DNA from: Pedobacter sp. R20-19
GTDB lineage: Bacteria > Bacteroidota > Bacteroidia > Sphingobacteriales > Sphingobacteriaceae
Length of the DNA stretch: 64,000 bases
Direction: 5' to 3'
Assembly: GCF_000708265.2 (NCBI RefSeq)
Contig: NZ_JCKI01000001.1
Span: forward strand, 434,001 to 498,000
A program made the position numbers and the translations under genes. Below the pieces are notes generated by a model that was given only the letters and a program-made list of their open reading frames with translations, did not search any database and was not told the origin of the DNA. This document shows positions 34,407-42,407 of this stretch, one piece after another (positions within the stretch are counted from its first letter, which is position 1; every line of letters begins with the position of its first letter).

Positions 34407-34429
34407 AGGATTAGAGATCCCGACTAACC
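34407..34429. repeat. Palindromic intergenic element, copy A
   Basis: AGGATTAGAGATCCCGACTAACC shares ATTnGAGATCCCGACTAnC with copy C at 34521-34540. The core GGATTAGAGATCC is an imperfect inverted repeat. Confidence 0.6.
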
Positions 34430-34487
34430 TTGAAATCCTAACTAATGGAAAAATTAAGCTAGATAAATATTTTGAAGGATGTTAAAG

Positions 34488-34504
34488 GAGGATTAGAAAT
34501 CCTC
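34488..34504. repeat. Palindromic intergenic element, copy B
   Basis: GAGGATTAGAAATCCTC is a perfect 7-bp inverted repeat around a 3-nt centre and has the same GGATTAGA core as copy A. Confidence 0.65.
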
Positions 34505-34516
34505 AGGAAAGACAGC

Positions 34517-34540
34517 CGGGATTGGAGATCCCGACTAGCG
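34517..34540. repeat. Palindromic intergenic element, copy C
   Basis: CGGGATTGGAGATCCCG gives a 6-bp stem with a 5-nt loop, followed by ACTAGCG. Together the three copies sit within 134 nt, between the promoter of rhlE and the 3' end of the small membrane protein gene, and could form the 3' end structure of that transcript. Confidence 0.65.
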
Positions 34541-34548
34541 ATTTTTTC

Positions 34549-34887
34549 TTATTCTTTGTTTCTGTTTCTCCAGCTGCTACACCTGTTTTTATATTCCTCT
34601 TTAAATTGGGCCCGTTCTTCTTCATTCATACTCTGCCATTTTGAACGCATTTTAACTGCTTTTTCACGGAAACCACCGCCTCCCTTATTAAAATTACCAA
34701 AAAGCAATCTGCACAAGACTAAAAGGCCTAAGGCTTGCCAGAAATTTAACCGGCCAGTATGTGCAACTTCTGGTAAAATCCAGTTCCATAATGACATAAT
34801 TGTAAAGCCCAATAGGGTTGCAATGAGTGCAACAACAGGTAAAAAGAAAATAAATTTCGTGGCTTTACTGAATTTTCTATTTCTCAT
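34549..34887 (-). CDS. Small membrane protein following a sigma factor gene
   Basis: A 112-residue protein with two membrane helices (about 11-35 and 45-63) and a cytoplasmic or periplasmic tail rich in charge (MRSKWQSMNEEERAQFKEEY, about 79-98). It begins 2 nt after the sigma factor stop, so the two are co-translated. The position suggests a sigma-factor accessory or anti-sigma role, but there is no recognisable anti-sigma domain. The tail resembles the metal- or misfolding-sensing helical tails of some small envelope stress proteins only in composition. Function unknown. Confidence 0.7.
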   Translation of the reverse strand: MRNRKFSKATKFIFFLPVVALIATLLGFTIMSLWNWILPEVAHTGRLNFWQALGLLVLCRLLFGNFNKGGGGFREKAVKMRSKWQSMNEEERAQFKEEYKNRCSSWRNRNKE

Positions 34888-34889
34888 CG

Positions 34890-35453
34890 TTAATAGTTTA
34901 TAAATTCCTGATATAAATTTTGTAAACGGCCCCGTAAATGTTTTACAGCATAGCCTTTTCTGGATATAAGTGTTTTAATGTTTTCTCCACTTTCATCGGC
35001 CAGTTCTCGAAAACTACGTTCTTCCAGTTCATTCTGAACAAATACATACCGCTGGTTTTTAGGTAGCTCATCGAGTGCGATGAATAATTGATCCCAAAAA
35101 AGTTTTTTTAATCCTTCTTCTTCAGGCGAGTAAGATTCTGCAAGCAAAATCTCTCTGATGTTAAAACCACCATCTTCGCTTTCAACAATAAAGTCATCAA
35201 GCGACTCTTCTTTTTGTTTGCGATATCGATCGGTAATCTTATTTCTGGCCACACGGTAAAGCCAGCCACTAATCTGTTCAATTGCACCAACCTCAGGCTG
35301 GTTACTAAGCTGATACCAAACATCCTGCAAAATATCTTCAGCATCTTCATCTGTATTTACCCTTCCACGGATAAAGCTGAACAGGCGTTTGCCATAATAA
35401 GCTACTGTAGAAATAATATTTTGAGGTTCGTTATTCGGCACTACCAATTGCAT
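34890..35453 (-). CDS. RNA polymerase sigma factor, ECF sigma-70 family
   Basis: A 187-residue sigma factor. Region 2 covers about 20-85 (LFSFIRGRVNTDEDAEDILQDVWYQL, ISGWLYRVARNKITDRYRK) and region 4 about 125-180 (LDELPKNQRYVFVQNELEERSFRELA, then GENIKTLISRKGYAVKHLR). An acidic linker (EESLDDFIVESEDGG) joins them. It is not closely similar to the other sigma factor in the window. It is followed, 2 nt later, by a small membrane protein that may control it. No self-target promoter was recognised. Confidence 0.92.
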   Translation of the reverse strand: MQLVVPNNEPQNIISTVAYYGKRLFSFIRGRVNTDEDAEDILQDVWYQLSNQPEVGAIEQISGWLYRVARNKITDRYRKQKEESLDDFIVESEDGGFNIREILLAESYSPEEEGLKKLFWDQLFIALDELPKNQRYVFVQNELEERSFRELADESGENIKTLISRKGYAVKHLRGRLQNLYQEFINY

Positions 35454-35536
35454 TATAAACCAGTAAACGGATGAGATTCAGAATTACTTTAAATTTATTT
35501 AGTTTTTAGCTTAAGTGATGCATCAAAACAGGCTAA

Positions 35537-35569
35537 ACAAAAAAAGCTTTCCTTTTTGAGGAAAGCTTT
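35537..35569 (-). terminator. Terminator of the miaB-secG gene run
   Basis: On the minus strand a perfect 10-bp stem AAAGCTTTCC/GGAAAGCTTT with a 7-nt loop is followed by a T-tract. It lies 23 nt past the secG stop. Confidence 0.9.
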
Positions 35570-35591
35570 AGCAGACAACATAAAGTCTGGT

Positions 35592-35942
35592 TTATTTTTT
35601 GGTCGTATCTGCAGGTTTTGCAGGCGCGGTATTGTTAAGGTTTCCACCAATAGGAGATGGAGTAGGTGTTTTATCTAAACGTTCCTGAATTGCTGAATTT
35701 CCTACAGCAGTAGCACCACCACCACTTTTTGCGATAGTGGTTATCGCTAATGTTAAAACTACGATGGCTGCCAACAAAACCCATGATCCTTTTTCAAGAA
35801 CATCGCCAGTACGTTGTACACCAAACATATTGCTTGTGCCACCACCAGTTGCTAAACCACCACCCTTAGGATTTTGTATCAAAACAAATAAACCTAGCGC
35901 TACACACACAATAATTAATAAAATGATTAAAAAGGTTACCAT
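35592..35942 (-). CDS. secG: Preprotein translocase subunit SecG
   Basis: A 116-residue SecG, the small inner membrane partner of SecYE in Sec export. Two membrane helices (about 1-22 and 52-70) flank the conserved loop VLIQNPKGGGLATGGGTSNMFG (about 20-41) and RTGDVLEKGSW. The C-terminal tail, Pro/Thr/Ala-rich, is longer than in E. coli, as is usual in Bacteroidota. It is last in a minus-strand run with the TPR-like gene 15 nt upstream. Confidence 0.95.
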   Translation of the reverse strand: MVTFLIILLIIVCVALGLFVLIQNPKGGGLATGGGTSNMFGVQRTGDVLEKGSWVLLAAIVVLTLAITTIAKSGGGATAVGNSAIQERLDKTPTPSPIGGNLNNTAPAKPADTTKK

Positions 35943-35957
35943 GGTAAATATTATATT

Positions 35958-36974
35958 TTAAAATTTCTTTTCTATAGATTGGATAAGGTCGGCAAAGTAA
36001 CCACTTTTTTCTGGATATTTCAAACTTAATTTTTTATAAGTATCTATGGCTTTGTGGTAAAGCATTTGTTCGATGTAAATTTTAGCTAAAGTTTCTGAAA
36101 CCAGGTCGTAATGATCTTCAGCGCTCTTCTTTGCCTTATTTTCATTATCAATCTGCTCTGGCTTTGGCGGTTTTATGGTAGGGTCTTCTTTTAAGAAACG
36201 CTCTATAATTTCAGCACCTTTTGCATCTTTTATATCAGCAGACGGATATTCAGCCAAATGATCTGCAACTTCGAATGGTGTTTGAATGTGGAAAATATGT
36301 TCAACATATTGTTGTTGAAACTCTGCAGAATCTTTTTGTTGAACAGTTTGTTTAACAACGGCAGGTTTTGGCTGAACATATGGTTGAAAAATTTGTTCAT
36401 GCTCTTTACGGGTTTTAGAAAGCCACCATAAAAAAGTATAGGGCAATTGATCATCATCGTATTTAGAAACGAAATTGACTTCATGACTATCTGGAACAAC
36501 CGTTTCTATTTCCGGAGCAGACTGAACAACATCTGTACTTAATTTTTGTTCAAAAGCAAAGAAGTCAGTAGTTGCAATGTTTTCAATAAACAATTCATCC
36601 TCAACTGGCCAATCCGAAAGATTTGCAGAGGTTTCTGCCTCTGCTATTTCATCATTTTCGTTTGAAATTTCTGCAATGGTTTCATTTGCCTGTTCAGCAC
36701 CGGGTTGTGGTATTGTTGTCTCTTCTTCTGGTTGTATTTCTTCGTTTAAGTTTTCATCCTGAACTGAAACTATATTTAAAACATGAAATAGTGCATTTCC
36801 ATGGCTGTATAAAGCCGCCTTTGGAATGAAAGATGGATCAGCCTTTGCCAAAAGCAAATGAATCGGCTGTGCATATGGAAATTGTACCGCCAATTCCTGA
36901 AGCATGGGTATATGCTCCGGGCCAACCTTTCCGGGTTGAGCAAGTAAATTTACCAATAGCTGCTGATGATCCAT
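35958..36974 (-). CDS. Uncharacterised acidic protein with C-terminal TPR-like region
   Basis: A 338-residue soluble protein. The first 60 residues are helical (LLVNLLAQPGKVGPEHIPML, AVQFPYAQPIHLLLAKA), the middle (about 70-190) is highly acidic and low in complexity, and the last 50 residues read as a tetratricopeptide-like pair (VSETLAKIYIEQMLYHKAID, YKKLSLKYPEKSGYFADLI). It sits between lptE and secG, which suggests an envelope or export role, perhaps as an interaction scaffold. No catalytic motif or signal peptide was seen. No function can be assigned. Confidence 0.8.
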   Translation of the reverse strand: MDHQQLLVNLLAQPGKVGPEHIPMLQELAVQFPYAQPIHLLLAKADPSFIPKAALYSHGNALFHVLNIVSVQDENLNEEIQPEEETTIPQPGAEQANETIAEISNENDEIAEAETSANLSDWPVEDELFIENIATTDFFAFEQKLSTDVVQSAPEIETVVPDSHEVNFVSKYDDDQLPYTFLWWLSKTRKEHEQIFQPYVQPKPAVVKQTVQQKDSAEFQQQYVEHIFHIQTPFEVADHLAEYPSADIKDAKGAEIIERFLKEDPTIKPPKPEQIDNENKAKKSAEDHYDLVSETLAKIYIEQMLYHKAIDTYKKLSLKYPEKSGYFADLIQSIEKKF

Positions 36975-37050
36975 TATAAGGGTTTGTCGCTAAGTTAAAA
37001 AATGTAAGCGGTTTTTAGAAAGTTTTATGCGTGAACAGATTTAAATCGAA

Positions 37051-37557
37051 TTACCATTGTGCAAATGCACGGTTAAAAATATCCTCTGTTAGCTGTTTAT
37101 TAATATTCTCTATCGCTGCTGGTAATGCAGCTTGAATGGAGGCTCCGTTAAGCGGGAAATCAAAGTATTTGGTAAAACTTTCTTCAAAGCTTTCCTTTTC
37201 TTTTCCGGCAGTATTATTGGTGTATTTAACTGCTACTGTAATGGTTAGCCTGTTTGCGCCTGCCGTAGGCGTTGAACTGGATTGCAATGCGACTGGTTTG
37301 ATGTCATACCCAGTAATTCTACCTTCAAATACAGCGTCTCCTTCAGTTGTGGATATACTTAAACTGGTTTGATTACGGATTCTCGTCTTTAATGCCTCCG
37401 TAAATTGATTACTTAGTGTAGGTACGACCAAAGGCGCATTATTTTCAAAAACCTTCACTACAACAGTTTTTAAACCTACTGTAGATGCCCCATTGAATTT
37501 GTAAGCACATGCCGAAAGTACGGCAATTAAAAGAAGTGCAAATATTTTAATTTTCAT
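37051..37557 (-). CDS. lptE: LptE-type LPS assembly lipoprotein
   Basis: A 168-residue lipoprotein of the Bacteroidota LptE family. The signal peptide ends in the lipobox VLSAC (Cys17). The mature protein has the family's opening YKFNGAST, then beta strands and helices (VPTLSNQFTEALKTRIRNQT, GDAVFEGRITGYDIKP), and closes with IENINKQLTEDIFNRAFAQW. LptE plugs the LptD barrel that delivers lipopolysaccharide to the outer leaflet of the outer membrane. Sequence similarity to the proteobacterial LptE is very low, so the name rests on family recognition and context. The preceding gene is the sigma-54 activator, 59 nt upstream. Confidence 0.85.
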   Translation of the reverse strand: MKIKIFALLLIAVLSACAYKFNGASTVGLKTVVVKVFENNAPLVVPTLSNQFTEALKTRIRNQTSLSISTTEGDAVFEGRITGYDIKPVALQSSSTPTAGANRLTITVAVKYTNNTAGKEKESFEESFTKYFDFPLNGASIQAALPAAIENINKQLTEDIFNRAFAQW

Positions 37558-37616
37558 TTAAGTTGGAATGATTTAATGCTTGCGGTTAATGTCTGACTAA
37601 TTCAGGGTTTGATGAC

Positions 37617-38858
37617 TTATAAACTCAGTTCTTTGATTTTTCGGTAAAGTGTCCGTTCTGAAATACCCAATTCCTGGGCAGCAAATTTCCGTTTACCTTT
37701 ATGCTTTTTCAATGCCTTTTTAATCAGATCAGATTCTTTATCGATTAATGACAGTGATTCTTCAATCTCTTCTGCATCATGGGCATAGTAATCTGCATTA
37801 TTGGCATTACTGCCATTGCTTGCATTAGGCTGCTGAATAGTAAAAGTATGTTCGTGTCCTCCTGGTAATTCTACATCTCTGTATAATTGATTGATATATT
37901 GAGGGTTATCTGCCAGAACACTGGCCGTATTACCTCCATGCTGTATAATTTCGGCAACCAGTTTTTTCAATTCTACCATGTCCTTTTTCATATCAAATAA
38001 AACCTTATAAAGAATATCTCTTTCTGTAAAGTCTTCCTTTGATTGAGAATTTATGGCCATTGGCAAATTGCTGCCAGACTCATTCGGAATGTAATTCAGG
38101 ATAGCGGGACCAGTAACATTTCTATCCTTTTCCAGTACACAGATCTGTTCGGCAATATTTTTAAGCTGGCGAACATTACCCGGCCAGCTGTAATTGGTTA
38201 AAATCTGTATGGCATCAGGCTCCAGGTGAAGCGATGGACTACGATATTTATCACTAAAATCTGCTGAGAATTTTCTGAAAAGTAAATAAATGTCTTCTTT
38301 TCGTTCTTGTAAAGCAGGAATTCGTAATGGAACAGTGTTTAGCCTGTAATATAAATCTTCCCGAAACTTCCCGTTTTTTACCCGATTATAAACATCAACA
38401 TTTGTTGCCGCAATGATACGAACATCTGTCTTTTGAACTTTAGATGAACCCACACGTAAATATTCGCCACTTTCCAATATCCGAAGCAAACGTGCCTGGG
38501 TTCCAAGCGGTAATTCAGCTACTTCATCCAAAAAGATGGTTCCGCCATTAGCCACTTCAAAATAACCTTTTCTAGCCTCATGTGCACCCGTAAATGAACC
38601 TTTTTCATGTCCAAAAAGTTCAGAATCAATGGTTCCTTCAGGAATAGCACCGCAGTTTACCGCAATAAATGATCCGTGCTTACGTGCACTCATCTGATGG
38701 ATAATCTGTGAAAAAACCTCCTTACCACTTCCGCTTTCACCGGTAATTAAAACCGACATGTCTGTTGGTGCAACCTGGCTGGCAATATCTATGGCACGAT
38801 TAAGTAGAGGCGAATTGCCAATAATCCCGAATCGTTGTTTAATATTTTGTGTATCCAT
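37617..38858 (-). CDS. Sigma-54-dependent transcriptional activator without receiver domain
   Basis: A 413-residue activator of RpoN-dependent transcription. The AAA+ domain starts almost at the N-terminus: Walker A GESGSGKE (about 40-47), the sigma-54 contact loop GSFTGA (about 86-91, a variant of GAFTGA), Walker B GGTIFLDEV (about 108-116), and YYRLNTVPLRIP. A low-complexity linker rich in Asn/Ser lies at about 335-350, then a Fis-type helix-turn-helix at 375-413 (FAAQELGISERTLYRKIKEL). It lacks any N-terminal sensory or receiver domain, so control must come from elsewhere. It stands between miaB and lptE. Confidence 0.93.
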   Translation of the reverse strand: MDTQNIKQRFGIIGNSPLLNRAIDIASQVAPTDMSVLITGESGSGKEVFSQIIHQMSARKHGSFIAVNCGAIPEGTIDSELFGHEKGSFTGAHEARKGYFEVANGGTIFLDEVAELPLGTQARLLRILESGEYLRVGSSKVQKTDVRIIAATNVDVYNRVKNGKFREDLYYRLNTVPLRIPALQERKEDIYLLFRKFSADFSDKYRSPSLHLEPDAIQILTNYSWPGNVRQLKNIAEQICVLEKDRNVTGPAILNYIPNESGSNLPMAINSQSKEDFTERDILYKVLFDMKKDMVELKKLVAEIIQHGGNTASVLADNPQYINQLYRDVELPGGHEHTFTIQQPNASNGSNANNADYYAHDAEEIEESLSLIDKESDLIKKALKKHKGKRKFAAQELGISERTLYRKIKELSL

Positions 38859-39023
38859 TCTTTAATGGTTGAAAGTTAAAGGTCAAAAGTTGAAGGTCAT
38901 GCTTTCTAACATGTTTCTTATGATTTAATCTTTAACTTTTATTGTAATATGTGTGATCAGCTTCGACGTATTGGGATTTGGCATTCAGCCATATAACCTG
39001 CAACCGATAACTTATAACTATTA

Positions 39024-40439
39024 TTAAACTATTTTTCCAATCAAGGTAGCTGATGTACATTTCTCAATAAATACATTCGCATATTCACCTGGTTTTACAC
39101 CTTCAATTGCCGGAAAAATTGCCATTGCGCCACTATCGCCACGCCCGCAATAATCCTGATCAGATTTTTTTGAAGTGCCTTCAATTAAAACCCGAACGGT
39201 TTTTCCTACCCATTCTTGTAAACGCATTAAAGAATGTGCTTGTTGCTTCGCCAGAATTTCTGCTAATCGGCGTTTTTTAACTTCTTCAGGAATGTCATCT
39301 GCCAGTTTTCTCGCAGCAAGTGTTCCTGGTCTTTCAGAATAAGTAAAATTATAAGCAAAATCATACTCCACGTAATCCATGATGCTTAGCGTTTCCTGGT
39401 GTTCTTCTTCCGTTTCGGTACAGAAGCCGGCAATAATATCTGTAGAAATTGCACAACCTGGAATAATTCTTCTAATGGCATCAATACGATTAATGTACCA
39501 CTCCCGGGTGTAGGTTCGGTTCATTAATTCTAAAATGCGGCTATTACCAGATTGAACTGGTAAATGGATATAGTTACAGATATTATCGTATTTGGCAATG
39601 GTTTCTAAAACCTCATCGGTGATGTCTTTAGGGTGAGAGGTAGAAAAACGTACCCTTAAATCAGGATGAACTAAGGCTGTTTGTGCTAAAAGCTGTGCAA
39701 AATTCACCGTTTCTATTCCATCTTCTGAGGTCCAGGTGTAAGAGTCAACGTTTTGTCCTAAAAGTGTAACCTCCCGATAGCCTGATTCGAACAATGATTG
39801 GGCCTCCTGAATAATGGAATGCGCATCCCGGCTCCGCTCACGCCCACGTGTAAAAGGTACTACGCAGAAAGAGCACATATTGTTACAGCCTCGTGTAATA
39901 GAGATAAAAGCGGTAATTCCGTTACTATTTAAACGAACAGGACTAATATCTGCATAAGTTTCCTCACGAGACAATAATACATTTACAGCCTTGTGGCCAC
40001 TTTCTACCTGTTCAATCAGGTTTGGCAAATCTCTATAGGCATCAGGGCCTACCACCACATCTACTAATTTTTCTTCTTCCAGAAATTTAGATTTAAGGCG
40101 TTCGGCCATACAACCTAAAACGCCTACAATTAATTTAGGATTGCGACGTTTTTCTACTCCGAATTGCGATAGCCGATTTCGTACCCTGGTTTCTGCATTT
40201 TCACGGATAGAACAAGTGTTGATGAAAATCACATCTGCCTGATGATAATCTCCGGTGGTCTCAAATCCTGTTTCTGAAAGAATAGAAGCAACAATTTCAC
40301 TATCGGCAAAATTCATGGCGCAACCATAACTTTCAATATATAATTTACGTGCGTCGGCTTTAACTGGTGTATCTAAAATTAGGGCTTCACCTTGTCTGGC
40401 CTCATCATGCGTTTTATCCTGTACTTGTAAATCAATCAT
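39024..40439 (-). CDS. miaB: tRNA-2-methylthio-N6-dimethylallyladenosine synthase MiaB
   Basis: A 471-residue radical SAM methylthiotransferase that adds the 2-methylthio group to i6A37 of tRNAs reading UNN codons. The N-terminal UPF0004 domain carries the three auxiliary cluster cysteines ([30 protein letters not shown]). The radical SAM motif is [22 protein letters not shown] with CxxxCxxC. The C-terminal TRAM domain spans about 408-471 ([16 protein letters not shown]). Length is slightly above the E. coli enzyme because of an N-terminal extension of about 30 residues. It is the first gene of the run to secG and has its own clear promoter. Confidence 0.95.
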   Translation of the reverse strand: MIDLQVQDKTHDEARQGEALILDTPVKADARKLYIESYGCAMNFADSEIVASILSETGFETTGDYHQADVIFINTCSIRENAETRVRNRLSQFGVEKRRNPKLIVGVLGCMAERLKSKFLEEEKLVDVVVGPDAYRDLPNLIEQVESGHKAVNVLLSREETYADISPVRLNSNGITAFISITRGCNNMCSFCVVPFTRGRERSRDAHSIIQEAQSLFESGYREVTLLGQNVDSYTWTSEDGIETVNFAQLLAQTALVHPDLRVRFSTSHPKDITDEVLETIAKYDNICNYIHLPVQSGNSRILELMNRTYTREWYINRIDAIRRIIPGCAISTDIIAGFCTETEEEHQETLSIMDYVEYDFAYNFTYSERPGTLAARKLADDIPEEVKKRRLAEILAKQQAHSLMRLQEWVGKTVRVLIEGTSKKSDQDYCGRGDSGAMAIFPAIEGVKPGEYANVFIEKCTSATLIGKIV

Positions 40440-40462
40440 TCTTTAAAAAGATTTTGGGATTG

Positions 40463-40495
40463 CAAAAATACACAAAATAAATTAAAAGTGACAAA
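40463..40495 (-). promoter_or_regulatory. Bacteroidota-type promoter of miaB
   Basis: On the minus strand TTTG (40492-40495) and TATTTTTG (40463-40470) are separated by 21 nt, a full match to the consensus. It lies 24 nt upstream of the ATG. Confidence 0.75.
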
Positions 40496-40568
40496 TTGGC
40501 ACGTTTTGTTACAACCTTAGGATTATAATCTGGTGATATTTGCCACGAAGATTAGGAAATGAATGAAT

Positions 40569-41594
40569 TTAGCTGACTTTTTGAAGCGTAAATGCGAAAG
40601 TAGTTCCTATTCCGGGAGTGCTTCTCACAGAGATTGTTTGTTGATGGGCTTCCAGAATGTGCTTAACTATGGCTAGCCCTAAACCGGTTCCACCAACTTC
40701 TCTTGCACGGTGGGTATCAATCCGATAAAAACGTTCGAAAAGTCTTGCAAGATGTTTTTCCTCAATGCCCATACCATTATCAGTCACTTCAATTAGAAAC
40801 TGATCGTGAAGTTCAAAGATCTTAATTGCCGTTTCACCGTTTTCAATTCCGTATTTAATGCTGTTTACAATCAGGTTAATTAATACCTGACGGATTTTTT
40901 CCCGATCTGCATTAACAAAAGTAACTGCGGTATATTTATCTTTAAAAAAAAGCTTGATGTGTTTAGATTTTGCCCTGTCATCCAGGTTTTCCATTACCTC
41001 TTTGGCCAGTGTTACAAAGTCAAATTTTTGATAATTAATCGGCGATTCTCCAGTTTCCAATTTAGCAATGGCATCCAGGTCATTAATCAGATAACTAAGC
41101 CTTTCTACATTATTTTCTGCTTTTTTAAGGAATTTCATGGCCATTTCAGGATCATCAGTAATGCAATCCTGAAGCGTTTCTATATAACCTTGAATAGCAA
41201 AAAGGGGCGTTTTAAATTCGTGCGAAACATTTGATAAAAATTCCCGGCGAAACTGCTCTTGTTTTTTTAATAAATCAATCTCTTTTTTCTTAGCGCCTGC
41301 CCATTCCTTAACTTCATGTTCCACATCGTTTATAGGGTCTGAACTTACATATTCGCCCAGTGCATCTTTTAAGTCTTTTCCGAGTTTTAAATTATGGATC
41401 AGTTTATAAATGAGCTTTATTTTGTTATAGATGTATTTTTCTAACAGGTAATAAAAAACAAGAAAGCTACTGAGAAATGAAACACCAAAAGAAATTCCGA
41501 AGAAATACCAGCTGCGTTCAAAATAAAAATTGACCATGCCAATGGAAAGCGCAACAGCAAGTGCTGTAATTAAAACCAGTACACTTAATTTCAT
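40569..41594 (-). CDS. PhoR-like sensor histidine kinase
   Basis: A 341-residue kinase with two membrane helices at about 4-22 and 30-52 and almost no periplasmic loop. A helical linker leads to HisKA with [20 protein letters not shown] (His125) and HATPase_c with VNSIKYG (N box), [11 protein letters not shown] (G1) and [19 protein letters not shown] G2 (here [15 protein letters not shown]). The architecture is that of PhoR. No response regulator gene is adjacent, so it is an orphan in this window. Given the Pho-box-like site upstream of the pit operon it is a candidate phosphate sensor, but that is inference. Confidence 0.9.
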   Translation of the reverse strand: MKLSVLVLITALAVALSIGMVNFYFERSWYFFGISFGVSFLSSFLVFYYLLEKYIYNKIKLIYKLIHNLKLGKDLKDALGEYVSSDPINDVEHEVKEWAGAKKKEIDLLKKQEQFRREFLSNVSHEFKTPLFAIQGYIETLQDCITDDPEMAMKFLKKAENNVERLSYLINDLDAIAKLETGESPINYQKFDFVTLAKEVMENLDDRAKSKHIKLFFKDKYTAVTFVNADREKIRQVLINLIVNSIKYGIENGETAIKIFELHDQFLIEVTDNGMGIEEKHLARLFERFYRIDTHRAREVGGTGLGLAIVKHILEAHQQTISVRSTPGIGTTFAFTLQKVS

Positions 41595-41627
41595 GGTGCA
41601 ATTTAGTGGTTTTATATTAAATGGATG

Positions 41628-42392
41628 TTAAGCCAGTTGCTTTTCAGTCAAATACTTCCAATATCTTTTTGGTACATGTTGCAGATGAAGTTTGGTGTTT
41701 TTTCTGGCTACAATATTGGCGCTTTTAAAATAATCCTTCCACAACATAGCATAAAGTTCTTCTTTTTCATCCATTAGGGCCGGGGAAGGATTCGAGCTTT
41801 TTGCACCATCAGAAAAATCGATGGTTACTTCTTCCACAGCATTTAAATCGTAATAAAGGCCATACTTGCGTTTCAAATCATAAATAATCCATTGCTGATC
41901 TGCATAACGGTTTTTAAAATGATTTGAAATTAATGGCAACACATTAAATTCAGGATCTATTGACGTATAAAATAGGCCATCGCCGGTTTTTTGAAACCTG
42001 ATGAATGCTTCCATCCGGTGTTTTTCCCTTTCCACACTTTTGGCATATTTGGATAAGGCAATCACATGATCGTTGCCATAGTTAGCGGCAGCGCCTATTT
42101 CACTTTTAAAAATATAAATAGCAAATTGAAAGAGATGATTGTAAGCTTCAGGAATTTCAGATAAATAGCTGCAATAGAAAGTTCTTTGCCAATCTTTCTT
42201 CAGTTTTTTTTGAAGACCTTTCCACACGCGATCTGCTTTCTCTTCATTGGTGATCACCTCAAAAGATTCCGTAAAGGCATCGGGTTGAAAAATACCAGTC
42301 AATTGTAAGTGAGTACGTCCGGGCTTTCGCTCAAACCATTCGAAAACTGCAGTTAACAAACCCGTAAGTGAGCCATCAAAAGTATAAATCAT
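41628..42392 (-). CDS. DUF4130 / TIGR03915 family probable DNA metabolism protein
   Basis: A 254-residue protein of the TIGR03915 (DUF4130) family. Family blocks are the opening YTFDGSLTGLLTAVFEWFE, the central NHLFQFAIYIFKSEIGAAANYG and REKHRMEAFIRFQKT, and DPEFNVLPLISNHFKNRYADQQWIIYD. Members are encoded next to, or fused to, uracil-DNA glycosylase-like domains and next to a TIGR03916 radical SAM protein; the radical SAM gene is 15 nt upstream here. The function is unknown but context indicates DNA or base repair. No glycosylase domain is present in this chain. Confidence 0.88.
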   Translation of the reverse strand: MIYTFDGSLTGLLTAVFEWFERKPGRTHLQLTGIFQPDAFTESFEVITNEEKADRVWKGLQKKLKKDWQRTFYCSYLSEIPEAYNHLFQFAIYIFKSEIGAAANYGNDHVIALSKYAKSVEREKHRMEAFIRFQKTGDGLFYTSIDPEFNVLPLISNHFKNRYADQQWIIYDLKRKYGLYYDLNAVEEVTIDFSDGAKSSNPSPALMDEKEELYAMLWKDYFKSANIVARKNTKLHLQHVPKRYWKYLTEKQLA

Positions 42393-42407
42393 AACCTGTT
42401 TAATAAC

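Noticed and set aside
34472..34903. A 143-residue open frame on the plus strand over the small membrane protein
   Set aside because: It is antisense to the 112-residue gene, which is coupled to the sigma factor by a 2-nt gap and has a coherent two-helix design.
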